NCBI GenBank assembly: GCA_051294375.1 | Contig: CM119267.1 | Coordinates: 25,869,293-25,933,292 of the forward strand | DNA: 64,000 nt | Reading direction: 5' to 3' | DNA from: Paraspadella gotoi | Taxonomy: Eukaryota > Chaetognatha | Shown: in pieces, positions 29,838-45,672 of the stretch | Layout: the number at the start of each line of letters is the position of its first letter | Numbering within the stretch: position 1 is the first letter of the stretch | Translations under genes and position numbers: made by a program | Notes under the pieces: model-generated | Seen by the model: only the letters and a program-made list of their open reading frames with translations | Database searches by the model: none | Told to the model about the DNA's origin: nothing

Positions 29838-31601
29838 ATGGCCAATGATGATTCAACTTTTGAAGAACTCGCAAAACTGTTTAAAGATGCGACGCAGTTA
29901 GAAAAATTCAATGACGGGGAGGTGACCCCTGATGAACCTTATAAAAGCAAATATGCTGCGAGAAAAATCTACGAGGAAATCTTGGCCAAACTCGATGCCT
30001 CTCCGACTTCCTTTCAGGAGAGGAGGGTCGCTGCCAAATCCACGGTCCTTTTGCATTTAGGCATCAACGCTTACGAGACCGAAGAAGTTGCCGACGGAGA
30101 GAGGCGATTGCTGGAGTGCATTTCCTGCTTGGGTGACTTCTCCACTGCCCCCTATGGCGTCTCCCTCTTCATTCACGCCTCCAATCACATCGGCATCGTC
30201 TGGAATCTCCGCAAGGACGAAGAACGGAGCCTCGAGTATTTTAAGAGATCCGAGTCGGCCTACGAAAACTACAAAGCGAATCGGGACATCGCTCCCGATT
30301 CGCTGCTGGAATGTTTCGAAGGCCCGAAGGATGAGCCCGCGAGGCGGAAAGACTTGGAAACTTTGCACACACACACCCTCTACTTTCTCGCCCAGTGCTA
30401 CGAACGACTCGGTGAAAAATCTATTAGCGCCGGACTCTGTCACCGAACGCTTCTTCGCCAACTCGCATCCGCAGATTATGACGTCCTCGATTGGTCGCGC
30501 AACTGCGCCATTCTTAGCCAATTCTACGTAGGGGTGGGGCGCATGCGCGTGGCCCGTCACTGTCTCGCCGCCTCCTCGGTCGCCTTTGGCCAGTCTGAAC
30601 TTAAGACGGAGCAGGAAAGCGTCGCTGACGATAGAGAGAGAACCGGCGCAGAGATACGACGCTGCTGGGGCGCCTATGTCCTCTCGCTGCTACGGTACTC
30701 GAGGGAGATGTTGGCGAAGATAGAGGACGACGACCGTGACCCCGACGTGCCCGACGAACTGTTGGAGGCGGTGACTCGCGACGCCGAGGAGCCTAACCAC
30801 TGCGGTGATCTTTTCTTCGTTGGTCTCGACGAAGAGAAGATCGCGGAGCACGAGGCCAAGGTCGCCTGTCGCCTCGCAACGGGATTCGACGAGGCGCGCC
30901 AATTGTTTCTTTTCGGAACGCGTTGCCTTGACGACGCCAAATCCTTTTACACCAAGATTGACTTTTGCAGTGATTACGTTTCCATCCTCCAGAGCGCCTC
31001 TCAGTTTTACAAACTCTTGTCCGCCTTTGAACCCGATGTCGCCCGTCGCTGTAAGATGCACAAACGCCGCGCGGATTCGCTCGGCGAAATTTTGGACGAA
31101 TTGAACCCCACCTACTATTTAACGATCATACGTCAACTGCGCTTCGAAATCGGCGAGATCTTCGCCGCCATGATGGACCTTAAATACGCCGCCGTCGAAA
31201 AAGGCGGAAAGGCGGCGGATACCAAAGTCGTTGCCAAGATCAACTCCCTGACCAAAAGCGCCGTCGACGCCTTCCAAGACTTCATCCTCTCTTTCCAGCG
31301 ACGCGCGGACGGAGACGCCGACGCTTCTATGCCCGAGACGCTGGACGAACTGAACGTGCGTCCCGTTCTACTCGCCTACTTCCACGTCGCTCGCCTCTAC
31401 ACCAAATTCGTTGAAAGAGATCATCGTCGACGAATCGTCAACACGGAGACGTCGCTCGGATTCTACCAAAAGTTGGTGGATTACGTGGAGGCGCATCCGG
31501 ACGCCGAGGAGTTTGTGAAGAGCGAATACGAAGTCGCTAAAGAATTAATTCCTATGATGGACATCAAAATCAAATCGTTGAAATCGGCGCAGATGACGTG
31601 A
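29838..31601 (+). CDS. KIFBP: KIF-binding protein (KBP)
   Basis: A single-exon gene of 587 residues (human 621). Family landmarks: EPYKSKYAARKIYEEI near the N-terminus (about 36-50), then TLYFLAQCYERLGEKS, CHRTLLRQL and ARHCLAASSVAFGQ in the tetratricopeptide-like helical repeats, and CKMHKRRADSLGEILDELNP with YYLTIIRQLRFEIGEIF near residue 410-440. KIFBP binds the motor domains of certain kinesins (kinesin-2, -3, -8 and -12 types) and blocks their attachment to microtubules; it has no catalytic activity. The ATG at 29838 is 60 nt after the FAM120-like stop, with no space for a normal promoter. There are no introns. Confidence 0.97.
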   Translation: MANDDSTFEELAKLFKDATQLEKFNDGEVTPDEPYKSKYAARKIYEEILAKLDASPTSFQERRVAAKSTVLLHLGINAYETEEVADGERRLLECISCLGDFSTAPYGVSLFIHASNHIGIVWNLRKDEERSLEYFKRSESAYENYKANRDIAPDSLLECFEGPKDEPARRKDLETLHTHTLYFLAQCYERLGEKSISAGLCHRTLLRQLASADYDVLDWSRNCAILSQFYVGVGRMRVARHCLAASSVAFGQSELKTEQESVADDRERTGAEIRRCWGAYVLSLLRYSREMLAKIEDDDRDPDVPDELLEAVTRDAEEPNHCGDLFFVGLDEEKIAEHEAKVACRLATGFDEARQLFLFGTRCLDDAKSFYTKIDFCSDYVSILQSASQFYKLLSAFEPDVARRCKMHKRRADSLGEILDELNPTYYLTIIRQLRFEIGEIFAAMMDLKYAAVEKGGKAADTKVVAKINSLTKSAVDAFQDFILSFQRRADGDADASMPETLDELNVRPVLLAYFHVARLYTKFVERDHRRRIVNTETSLGFYQKLVDYVEAHPDAEEFVKSEYEVAKELIPMMDIKIKSLKSAQMT

Positions 31602-31747
31602 AAACGTGACAAATAGTGTCGTACCTCGTCCAACTTTTGCTTTTATTGTGATAATTATGTTCAAATTGTTTCTGTCTAAAATGAGTATTGTGATTGGAAG
31701 TAAATTTGTACCGGATATCACGCACCATTTTTAGCAGTATTTTTTTT

Positions 31748-31749
31748 AG
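31748..31749 (+). promoter_or_regulatory. Acceptor-like site in the KIFBP to LTN1 spacer
   Basis: The run 'gcagtattttttttag' ends at 31749, 127 nt upstream of the LTN1 ATG. It has the form of a 3' splice site with no partner donor obvious in the 275-nt spacer, so it is a candidate trans-splice acceptor. Confidence 0.4.
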
Positions 31750-31876
31750 ATCTGTCGCCCGCCGGCATCGCCCACAACAATCCACCTCTAACAGATCAAA
31801 GTTAATATAATTTTTAATTGTAATGGGGTTAATGAACCTAAAAAGTATTTATACATAATACGCTTAAACTGTAAAA

Positions 31877-34800
31877 ATGGGAAAAAAGAATCCTGCACAG
31901 CGGACTAAAGGCAATACCAAACCGAGTAACAGTGGACGCGCCGCTGACCTTCTTTCTTCCTCTTCTTCCCCCGCCTACACTTTCGGTCTCGGCGCTGGCG
32001 CCGACGCCGTCGATGACCAACTGGGCGCCGACTCTCCGGGCCCCATCCCCAAAGCGGCGTCTGTGGCCTTCGTCGGGACAACGCCAAATTGCGACGTTCC
32101 TTCTTTTGATTTTCTAGATGGCGAAACGCGATTCCTTCTTAAAAAGATGACTAAAAAGGATGCCACGACAAAGGCTAAGGTTAGACTTAGGCGAAGGGCG
32201 GGCGAGAGCTGTGGCTATTGGCTAATGTAGGTTATTCTGACCTAGTTTCTCAAAAGTTCATTCCTTTTTAGGCATTGACAGAGTTCCTCTCCGTCTTAGA
32301 AACGAAATCTGAAGAGGAGATTAAAGGATTAGCGCCATTTTGGCCGCGACTCTACAACGCTCTCTCTACCGACTCTGACCGCAAAGTACGCGAACTCTCG
32401 CAACGCGTCCTCTTACTCCTCGCTGAGCCGGGACGTCGAAAAGTCGCCGCCCCACACCTTAAAGCTCTCATGGGTGCCTGGATGCTGGCCCGAGCCGACG
32501 AGCATGCCCCGGCAGCGTCGGCTGCGCGAAGAGCTTTCGATGCCGCTTTCGAATCTCCCGAAAAGCGAAGGGCGGCTTTGAGGGCGTGTCGGCGAGAGAT
32601 ATTAGTCTACTTAAAAGATATCTTGCTTGATCAGACGCCAGAAACTCTGAGCGATGTGAAGTCAACACCAAAGGATGAAATGGATGCAAAATACGAGCGG
32701 GTCTTTGCTGCTGCATTGACGGCATTGGCGACGCTGATATCGACGACGACAGCAGATGAGCGAGTCGAGACTGAGGACGTCGACGCATCTGTTTCTACTT
32801 CGGCCGAAGACGAAGACTTCGCTGATCTTCTCATCAACAAAAAACTCGTTCGACTCTCGATCCATTCTAATGCCGCCATCCGCGCCGCCTGGTACTGTGT
32901 TGTCGCTGAATTCGTTCGACGTCGTCCGGAAGCGACGCGGCGTCGATTAGCGGCGCCTTTGGCAACTTCGGTCCTGAATCGCTTCGAAGAGTCGGATCCC
33001 AGAACGGTCTCTCTCTTTTGGTCGGCTGCGCTGGCGATCGTCGACGCGTTGGGTGACGAATGCTGGACTCATGTCAGCGCGAAGAAAAGCGTTGGACCGA
33101 AACTTAGGGAACTCCTGCGCGCCGGCTGTGGCGGCGCTGCCAGCGTCGTTTGTCCCGGCATCTCTGTCGTCGTTTCTCGTCTCCCCAACGAGATGTTGGT
33201 CGGAGGCGCCGCTGAAAAACTCTTCGCGGGGTTTCATGTCGCCGTCGTTGAGTCGCTTGAACGTGGCGCCAGGTCGTTTCAAAGCACCGGGGAATCCTCG
33301 GCGCTGCTTTTATGTTTAGCCGAGTGTTTGGCGGAGTTAATAAGGAGGTTGACAAAGGAATCAGAAACCGAAACTCCGTCGACATTACTCGTCGAGCCCG
33401 TTTCACTTTTATTTATCGCCGCACGTCATAAACACGCTCGTCACGCTTTATCCACTCGATTCGTGGCGGGTTTAAGAAAGGCAGCGGTGGCGAATATCTC
33501 CATAACGACCCCTGGAGAAGTCTCAGCTCGAGATAGGATATTCGAAACGACGCTTCGAGCTGAAACGAAACGGGCCGTTGATGCGGGCGACCTCGACAGC
33601 CTGAGGGCGATCTCGACTGCGATGAAGCGGGTGAGGGGAGGAGGAGCAGGAGCAAAATCTAAGAAAGTGGAATTCGTTAATTCGAATTCTCACTCGATAG
33701 ACTCGAAAAGTAGTTCCGACACGACAGTCCCGTGTCCGGAATCTCCCGCGGAAGTGATCGCTTTTTCTGTCGTTGTTCAATTTGAGATTCGCTCTACGAT
33801 CCTCTCCAAGTTGCGCGTCGACTTCTCCCCTTCGCTCCTCGCGCTTTTCTGCGACGTCGTCGAGGACTCCACTGTCGACTCCATTCTTTTCTCTTCCGAA
33901 AATGACGCTTATGAATGCGTCATCCCATCTTTGGAAGACGGCTCGACAATCGGTCGGGAGAAAAAGATTTCATCCGTGTTTCGTCTTATATGGCTTCCAC
34001 TTTGGAGTCGACTTCTCGAAACCTCAACCGCCGCCATGTTCACCGAAGTTGCCCGTCGAATGGCTAGGCTGCTCAAGCGGCTCGTCGAGGCCGACGCCGC
34101 CGCCGCCGCCAAGAGAATTGAAGAGACGGCGACCGTCGTTGATCACCCCATCGTCTATCGTGTCTTCGTCGAAGCGGCGAGAAACGAAGCGGGCATCTGG
34201 TCGTCATGGATCGCGGGCGAAGCCTTTCGCGATTATCTCATGAGAAAGTTGAAGGAGGCCTTGGGTGGCGGGGACTTTGGCGGTAGCGGCGAAGGCGGCG
34301 GCGAATTCGTCGTCTTTGTTCTCGAGTCTTTGTCTTTGATGCCGGAGACTTCGAAGGTCATCGTCGAGACGCTTTTGTTGGCGGCGGTCGACGACGAAGA
34401 CGACGATGCGCGACCGACTTCGGTCGGAGTCTTCGCTGGTGCTATTTTCACTGGGAATCCGACGGTCGTTCACGAGGAGGCGGGAAGGGCGCTTCAGTTG
34501 AGGATTTTAAAATCTTTTTTGACGAGATTGTGGAAAAAGGCGCCGCCGATGACCGCAGATCCGTTTAAGCGCGCCATCGAAGCCGGATTCATTGCTTGGA
34601 GTCGACTCGGCATCGATCCACCTATGGAAGTAACGACGATTTTAAGAACCGCAATTCTCGACGCCGAAGACGCCGACGACCTCGATAAACTCGTCGACTT
34701 TCTGGGCGACATTTGTTCGCTGTTGGCGAGTGAAGAAGATAATGAAAAAGATGAAGGCGTCGACGGCGGACGAAAACCGCCGGTAGGCTCAAGTTGAAAT

Positions 34801-37800
34801 ATTCGTTTGTTTTTTAAAAATTATTTTTGAAAAAAAGAATTTTACTTTTCAACAGAAACTCCCGATCGTTGTTTGTCGTCTCATGTCCCACGTATTCGCT
34901 GACGACGGTTTTTCCGATTCCGCGGCGTCGCTGTTTCGTGGAATCTGGATTCCCCGTCTCTTGGTAGAAGGCGGCGCTCTATGGTTGGAGGAGGGGAGTT
35001 TCGTCGCGATTGACGAAGCGACTAAGACGACCCAATCGGCGCGGAGTTACTTACAGGTGTTAACAATGCCGGGAGAGTTGTTGACTAATAAATATAAAAA
35101 ATAGTTGCCAATAAAGTCAAAGGCTTTTTTTTTCAGCTTCTCTCGACCTTCGCCCGCCTCATTGTCAAACTCGCCTTCGACCTAAACGCCATGTCATCCA
35201 TCCCAAGACTTTTAACGATCGTCTCCGAGGTCGTTTTCGTATCCGACCTTCTGCGAGCAGACGTCTCCGTCCTCGGACCTGTCGACGTCGCTAGTCCTTT
35301 TCTGGATCGACTTCGAGACTCATTCGCCGAATTCGAAGCTAAATCTCTAAGTCTCGGGATCGTTGATTCTAGCGAAGGTGGGCCAAGACGATCAGCAGGT
35401 TTTTTTAATTTCACAAATAATAAAGGGATATGAAAATCTCGGAATAATTCTTTAGGTGATAAATACAACTATTTAGTACTTACTATAAAAAACCTGAATT
35501 TTTGTTAATTCTGCTAGCGGAGAAACGCGCGGCGGCGGAGTGCTTGGCGTGGGCGGCGCTGGATTCTTGGCGCGATTCTGAGAAAATCGTCGACCCAGAG
35601 ATTCGCTTCTTCCGCAAAACCTGCGCCCTTCGACTCCTCGTGCGAATCGATGATCTATTAACCAATGGATCGAGGAGAAGCTTTGTGGATTTACTCTCTC
35701 GAGGTTAATGGGGAGAGGGATTGTTGAGGATAATTAGATTTAAACTGTGTACTACTTATTTGATTGATATCAATTTTGTTTAGTATTTGTTCAATAATGA
35801 ATTGTGTTCCTTTTCCATCAGTCGGCTTCGTGGATTATTTCCTTGATTTCGATGGCTCCTGCAATTTAGAGGATTTCATCTCTGATGAAGTTTTTCTTCT
35901 TATTCGTCAATGTGATCGACGAGTGGACGAGCGACTGTGGAGAGAGCGAAGGGAGATCGTGGAAAGACTCCATTTATTGGTTGGAAAGGGAAAAGTAGTG
36001 GAAGAGGCTGGGGAGACGAAAGTGAAGAATAAAACCCGTGAGATAAGTCAACTTCTCGTGCGGATTATGCGGCTTTTGAACGATGACGACGACGATGATG
36101 ATAACCGTGGCGAAATTTCCTGCCTTCGTCTTTCAGTTTTTCGTAATCTTATGACAGCAAGCGACGATTTCGGCGAAGAGGTGAGTTATGACAGTTTTGA
36201 TTGATTTTTTTTTTCACGCATAAGTAATATTTATTAAATATATCCTCTTTTACCCAGATTCTCGCTTGTGTCAACGTGGAAAAGGAATCGTCTTGGTCAA
36301 GTCTTCAATTCAATGTTGGCCTAATTCGCTTCTTCGCTCAATTCTTATCTTCTTCTTCTTACGATGACCTCTTCCTCCTTTCTCCCATCGAATGGGAGTT
36401 TCTCTTTTCTCACGCCGCCTCTTGGCTTCTGTCAGCGACAGAGACGAGAGACAACGTTACCGACGAGTCGCTTCCGGCGCTCTCTCTCAAATCCTTGACT
36501 TTTCTCGGCGCCGTCATTGATCTTGTCGCCGCCGTCTCGCCCCTTTTCTGCCCGAAATGTCGTCCTTGCATCGTTGAACCATCAGTCGATGTCCCTGCCG
36601 ACGAGTCTTCTTGGCTGAAAGCGGTCAAGTTAGGGGCGGCGCCGCTCTTTCCTTGGGCCAAGAATCCGACGGAAACGCCAGAGTCTGAGTGGACGAGTGC
36701 TTTTGCTGAGCAGATCTTTGCCTCGACTGCTTCGTGCTTTATCTCCTTTGCCGCCGCTTCGGCTCGTCTTTCCTCCTTTTCCTCCTCCTCCTCCTCTGTC
36801 GTCTTCGCCTTTGCTGAACTGACCCGATTTGCTGCCGTTGCCGCCTCCTTCCGCGCGGCCCTCGAGTGTTGCGTTCCCGACGAAGCATTGGACGCGATCG
36901 ATGTGGGGGCGCGACTCGTCGCCGACGACGCCGCCTCCGCCACCTCTCTTAGACTCCAGTCCATCGTCAACAACCTCGTCGTGGGATTGGAGTCGCCGTT
37001 CGTCGATGTCAGATCCACCGCCTTTCATCTTTTGTCTCGACTGATGCCCCGAGTGGCCAAAGAGGAGGAAGAAGGATCTCAGAGAAAAGAGAGAGAGGAG
37101 GAGGAGGAGGAAGATACGGACGGCGCGGGCCTGTCTCCACCCGCTTCTCTCGTGGCTATCGTGAGTGTTAAAGGATTTTCTTTAAATTTAGGCAGCTTCA
37201 AAGCTTTTGATTATCATTAAACAATAAAATTCGTTAATTTACTTCACTTTGTAGATCGACACGACGCAAGCGGCTCTCGATCTCCTCGTAGAGGGTCTAC
37301 CTCTGGGCGAGGCTTTCCTTGTCGACGAGGGCGACGATGGGGCCACCGTACGCGGCTTTGTCCTTTCCAATTTGCTGGCGTGGAATCTCCTTCGCCGTCT
37401 TTTAAGCGCCGCCTCGCCTGCACTTCGAGCTCAGTTCGTCGTTTTCCTCGGCGATCGCCTCCCTCGTTTTCTTCGCCTTTCTCTTTTCCTCCTTCCCGTC
37501 TGCCTTCGACGCGATCCCCGGCGAGCCGCTGCAGCGTCCGCCGGCGCCAGAAAAGCGGCTGAGGCTGCGCGCGCTTTGCCTGGCGCCGTTTTTGACGTCG
37601 AGGATCGAGAGGAGGACGCGGCTTTTGTTTTGTTAAATCAGGTGGGAGAATTATCAAAAATTAGTTGAACATTTTAATTAATTGTGAAACTTTACTCAAT
37701 CAATCATTTTTGTTTTGTTAGTATAATTTTGTCAATACTCTAAAATTTTGTTTAAAGGTTAAATGTTTAAATGTCTAAATTGTTTTGTCAGGATCCAATC

Positions 37801-38850
37801 TTGTCCCCTCGACGCAATCCCGTTATTGAACTCAATTCGCGTTGCCGTCGGCTTCCCTCCTTTCACGCGGGTTTAGGATTTTATCTGCCACGGCGGAAGT
37901 CTTTTGCCTTGGTCAGAGGAGGAGGAGGAGGTTTCCTCGGAAATTCAACGCCTTCTCCTTTTCTTCGTTGCATCAACGCCCTCGCAGGAGCCACATTCGT
38001 CGGGGTCATCCGTGACCTCCCTGCCTCAGTTCGTCAATGGTACAACGACGCCGACAGAAAGACGGCGTCATTGGCCGAAAGAGTCTGCGCCAATCACGTT
38101 TCGCCGGTAGCTTGTGGGTTTTATTCTGTTTATTTTATTCTATTCACAACTCGAGCTTGTTGTTCTATTTGTACATTTTTCTTACTCAAGAGATATGAAG
38201 AAATCAATTTGAAAATAACAAAATTTTGATTGAATTCATTGATGCAGTTTTAATATTAGAGATAATGGCGGACGATTTTGTGGCTGTCTTAATAAATACA
38301 AGTTTAAAACAAATACAAGTAATAAGTTTAATAAATCAATAACATAGTTTTGTCGTTTCAGGTTCTCTGCGCCCGCGAACTGGAATCGGTGGCGCTCGAG
38401 AGCTCGACGTCCACTTTGGATGAAGTGACGGTGAAAGTCCGCAAATCCTCGCGCGAGGTCGTCGCTGTCTATCAACGCGACGAGGTCGTCCTCGAACTGC
38501 TTCTCAAGCTTCCCGCCGACTTTCCTCTTGGCGCAATCGTCGTCGAAGGTGGTCGTCGCCTCTGCGACCCCAAGGATCACAAGCGATGGATGCTGCAGCT
38601 GACGACGTTTCTTCAGCATCAAAACGGCGGCCTCCTCGACGCCGTCGCCATGTGGAAACGCAACATCGACAAGCCTTTCGAAGGAGTCGAGCCTTGCATG
38701 ATCTGTTTTTCGGTTCTCCACGGCAGCAATTACCAAATGCCGAAGCTAACCTGCAAGGCTTGCAAGAAGAAGTTTCACTCGGCCTGTCTCTACAAGTGGT
38801 TCAGCGCCAGTGTGAACTCTTCGTGTCCCATGTGTAGAAGTCTCTTTTGA
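31877..38850 (+). CDS. LTN1: Listerin, E3 ubiquitin ligase of ribosome-associated quality control, 10 exons
   Basis: Exons 31877-32179, 32272-34782, 34856-35056, 35137-35398, 35518-35703, 35822-36180, 36258-37160, 37255-37641, 37792-38106 and 38362-38850; every junction is GT-AG and in phase, giving 1971 residues (human 1766). The N-terminus MGKKNPAQRTKGNTKPSNSG is nearly the family consensus and docks on NEMF and the 60S subunit. A long HEAT-like helical middle follows. The C-terminus has the RWD-like part (LPADFPLGAIVVEGG, RWMLQLTTFLQHQNGG) and a RING-type domain at 1921-1971 with CMIC, CKAC, FHSACLYKWF and CPMC. The protein ubiquitinates nascent chains stalled on 60S subunits. Introns are only 73-255 bp, unlike the repeat-loaded introns nearby. 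EARS2 begins 272 nt downstream. Confidence 0.97.
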
Positions 38851-39122
38851 AGTAATTGGTATCAAAGATTTTCTTTAAAAGAAAAGGGGTGTATTGCAGC
38901 AATATTTAGACTTTAGGAGGAAGCCTTATCGTGTTCATCATTGTGAGCGATATTAACTTATAATTTTTATAGAGTTTTTAGAATGAAACGTCCTTCTGTT
39001 GTGCCTTTCGAGAAACGTCATTTTCTTAAATTTGTTTTGGTTCAGAACAGATGAAAGACGCACAATTACAAGTATGTTTGTCTTGTCTGTGATAAAAAGG
39101 ATTAGAAAACGTTTATTAGAAG

Positions 39123-41374
<2,252 letters not shown>

Positions 41375-41709
41375 ACGTTTATCACGCTATTGCTGTTTGG
41401 ACACTCAATGAGTCTTTTGTTACTTATTTGTTAATTTATTTCTATTTTTAAGACTAAGGGTCTTAATATATACTTCGATGATCATGATGAAAATCATGAT
41501 GTTATCATAGTTTCATACTTTGTGTTTGAAACGAAAAAAACGCTTAGGAAATTGCGTCAATTTTCTAAATCAAAATTATTTGCTGCTTGGCACCACAATC
41601 GCGGTTCCAATACCCGGAAACAAAAATTATCAGGGCTCTGCCTTTTTATGGTTTCGGAAGTTTACGATTAACAAAAGAAAAAAAATCCTAATTTTTGTCC
41701 GAGCTTTTT

Positions 41710-41711
41710 AG
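41710..41711 (+). promoter_or_regulatory. Acceptor-like AG eight bases before the SLAIN start
   Basis: The sequence 'ccgagctttttagacaatgc' places TTTTTAG directly upstream of the ATG at 41720. It is 335 nt after the EARS2 stop. It may be a trans-splice acceptor or the end of a 5' UTR intron. Confidence 0.4.
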
Positions 41712-41719
41712 ACAATGCA

Positions 41720-44023
41720 ATGGAAGAGCACAACGTCTCGGAGCCGAGACATTTCTCGGAATTAGCGGTGAGGGATGCCATTCTCGACCTAAAGAGAATC
41801 GACATCAACTCTCGTGATCACAAAAATTTTAAAAAATTTCAACGAATCAACAACAACAACAACAACGATTTGGAGCAAGAAAAGCAGGTTGGGTGCCCTG
41901 ACTTTAGAATAAGATCGAAATTCGTACTAATTTTTATGAAATATTGAATTAACTGTAAACCGTTAACGAATTTTGTCGTTACAAGTTTGAACCCGCGACG
42001 CAAATGACGTCGACCGAAACGGACAACGGGACGACTTCCGAGTCGGAAGCCGAGGAGCCTCTCGACATCATAGACGCGCAGTCGGGGGGCAGCGGTGATG
42101 AAGGGACTTGGTTAGTGATCCCACTTGTACCCCATTGACCTTTCTCATCCTTTCGTCTTCAATTTTTCATCTGCTCATCTCTTTTTTTCTTCCTTTTGTA
42201 TGAATCAGGTTGTACCAGTCGCCGTCGTCGAAGTCCGGTTCATCCTCGCTGCGTTATGGCAGAAATATGGAAGATTCCGTCGTCATGAATCACATTAAAA
42301 GAAAGGTCTTTTTTTTCTTTTTAACAATAGTTTTCTCGGTATCACGTGACCCGCTTCTTTCTTACTTCAGTTAAAATCTTCGCCGGTGGATTGGTTGAGG
42401 CGAGACTTGGACGAAACTCCATCGCCCGACGTGTTAAAGGCGCGGAGTTCGCTTTTAAATAAACTGGACGAAATCACTAAAGGTCGAGACCAACTTTTTC
42501 TTTTCTTTTTATCTCTTTCCCTTATTCTACGTATCTCTTTGCTTCTCCTTTTTCTTCCATACTCTCTTTCTTTTCTTGCTCTTTTATTTTCTTTTTGCCC
42601 TTTTCTTTTTATCGAGCCTACCGGCGAAGCCGGTTCAGGCTCGATATTGATTCGGGTGAGCTTCTTTGTAACGTCGTCGTCGGCGTCGGCGTCACGCATT
42701 TTTTTGGCTGGGACTTACCGTTTTTTTTTAGTAAGTACAAAATTTAGATATGGCTTCTCATCTTGAAATAGCTCTGAAATTTTCATATTACATTTGGATT
42801 CAAGTATTTTTTGTTTGAATTTCCACTTCATTATGATTTACTGCACTATGCAAATGAGATTATAGTACTCATTATAATATCCAAATTAGTATATAGAAAT
42901 GCTTTAATCTAATTTACATATTGCAGTAAATAATATTGAAGATGAAATTCATAAACAAATCTTTGAATCAATAAAAAACATATGAAATCAAAAGACCTTT
43001 TTAATGAGAAGCTATATCTTAATTTTAATACAAATAAAAATAAAATCTTTTACAAGCTATGATTGGAAAAAATTGTAAAAATTTCCAATTGTAAACAATT
43101 GTAACATTTTTTTTCCTTTCTTTTATTTCTTTAAATAATATTAGAGATGAGCATCGTTTGAATCGAAGCTCCGATCAAGATTCCTTTATATTTCATTCTA
43201 TTCAAAACTGCATAGTCACGGCCCAAAAAAATTATATCAATATGGGCAGATTTCGAAAGCTTGGCGTCTTGGGAAGCCAATGGAGGTAGAGCGCGATCGA
43301 AATTCCCATTTTATCATGCCCAAAAATGGTATTTAAATAGACTGGTCAGGTCGTTTTTTCCCTATTCCAAGAAAACCTCCTGGCTCTTGAGTAAAAAAGA
43401 CCAAATCATACATATTAGTACAGTTTCCGAAACCTTATTGTCTTCTCTACATGATGAAAAAAAGCAAAATTAAAATTCTTGCAATCTTAATTGCTTGATA
43501 AAGCAATCAAATGAACTGTTTTTTTAGGTGAAAACTGCAAGTCAAGCCTTCATTTTTTTCAATTTTTGACACAATTGACAGAAACTGTATTGATTTTACT
43601 ATTCAAATCAGGTAGAGCGCGGGCTTAATTCAAAAGCGTTTTCTCAATATAATGCAAAATTTAAAAAAAGTCCAATAAAAATTCATTAAAAACAAAAATC
43701 GTCGCACAGTGTTGCTTGTGAGTCCCAAATGCTAGAAAAATAAATTTTTAAATTTTTATATTATTATATAATATATAAAATATTTATATAAATATAATTA
43801 TAGTTTTAAAAATATTTTTTTTATTCAATCTGAAAAAGGTAATACTATATATTATATATATATGTATAAAAATATATTTTACAATAAAATTAACTAATTT
43901 TTTTAAACTGCAAGTTTTTTTTTATCATGGTATAATTAAAAAACATAGGATTAAAATAAAATTTTAATTTTAATAAAATATAATAATCATATTAAATATA
44001 ATAAATTTAAAACATTTTTAATT

Positions 44024-44059
<36 letters not shown>

Positions 44060-45640
44060 ACAAAATATTTTATTTTTTAATTTTACTTTTTAATTATAAT
44101 TATTATTTTTATTATTATTATTATTTTTATTATTATTATTATTATTTTTATTATTATATAATCTGATAATAATATATATTTTATTATAAAATAATTTTTT
44201 TATTTATTTAAAATTATAAAAAAAATATATTTTAATTATTTTAATATTCAAATAAATTTTTAAAAAATTATTTTTATAATTCATATATAATAAAAAAATA
44301 TTTTTAACTGAACGGGATTTTTCTTAAAAATTCAGGCCCAGGATCTCACTGTGCGCCGGTTCTAAAGCTTAGTACTACGCATAGTACTAATCTTTGTTGG
44401 ATCAAAACGAGCTCGATTTTAAAGGAAAGTTGATCGGTTTGAAGAGCGATTTTTGCGATTGCTTTTTGGCGATTACTTTTGAACGGATTGTCGGATTATG
44501 ATGAAATTATGCATGTAGATAATGTTTGCAATTGTCTATCGAACGCTACCAAATTTGATATAAAACAATGAGTTGTTTAGAAACGATGCTCATCCCCAAT
44601 AATATATAGATTTTTCTTCTTATTAGTCGGATCTGCTTATCAGCAGATCTCGACTCTATAATTCACTTTGTCGGTCCGTCGGTCCGCCCCCTCAATATTG
44701 TCGGGCACTAACTTATATCATGTCAGAACATCGAATTATGATAAATTATGCAAAAAAAATGTCCGTCCGTCCGTCTGTCCGTCGCATTTACTAAAATCTT
44801 TTTACTTATTTTAACCAATAAATACTCTAATTAATCAAAATTGGATGGATAGATTGAGTTCAAATTTTGTGTGTGGGTAGGAAAATGTCTGACGAAGCTT
44901 GATATAAAGTTTTGGTACGAGTGGAAATGAGTTTAAATGAAAAAAATATGAGTCACATTTACTTGACTCTTTTTACTAATTTTAACCCATAATAGATTTA
45001 TATGAAATTTTGTGAGCGGGAAGAAAAGTTTGTGAAGAAGCTAGATATAAAGTTTTGATGGAATTGTGCCAGTGGAAATGAGTTAAAATGGAAAAAATAT
45101 AAGTCACATTTACTTTATTTTAAGGACATCGATGATGATAAGCTGTATATAAATTTAAAAATAATTATTAAATATTAAAATTAACTAATTAATTAATTAA
45201 TCGATTAATTAATTAATTTTCGTAGGCAGATCTGACATTGTTTGCTCAAACTTGTTTTTGTCAGTTCCTGCCTTTTCTGAACCCTTTAAAAACGAGTTCA
45301 GGCTCTGCAGTGACTGTTCAGCTGTCTTCCAGCGGCTGTCCAGTAGAGATGTGAAAATGATAAAATTTTAGAAAATTAAAATTTAGCATATTAAACATAA
45401 AAATAAAAACTAATAAAAATACTTCAGTAAATTTATTTTTTAATTTTATACATTAGTTGGCACCAGTGAGCTATATTTCTATATAGTAATAAGTATATTT
45501 ATTATAATAAGCTAAAATTTCAAATTGCAATTTTTTAAATTTTAAGATCGGATTTGGATTCCTTATAAAAAGTTGATACAAGAAAGTATAATTTTTAGTC
45601 GGATCTGCTTATCAGCAGATCCCGACTCTATAATTCATTT

Positions 45641-45672
<32 letters not shown>

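Noticed and set aside
32468-33406. Long minus-strand ORFs across LTN1 exon 2
   Set aside because: They are shadows of the GC-rich, stop-poor coding strand, which is fully explained by listerin.
36084-36110. Possible frameshift at a run of GAC/GAT codons in LTN1 exon 6
   Set aside because: The frame stays open and the exon joins its neighbours in phase; it is simply an aspartate run.
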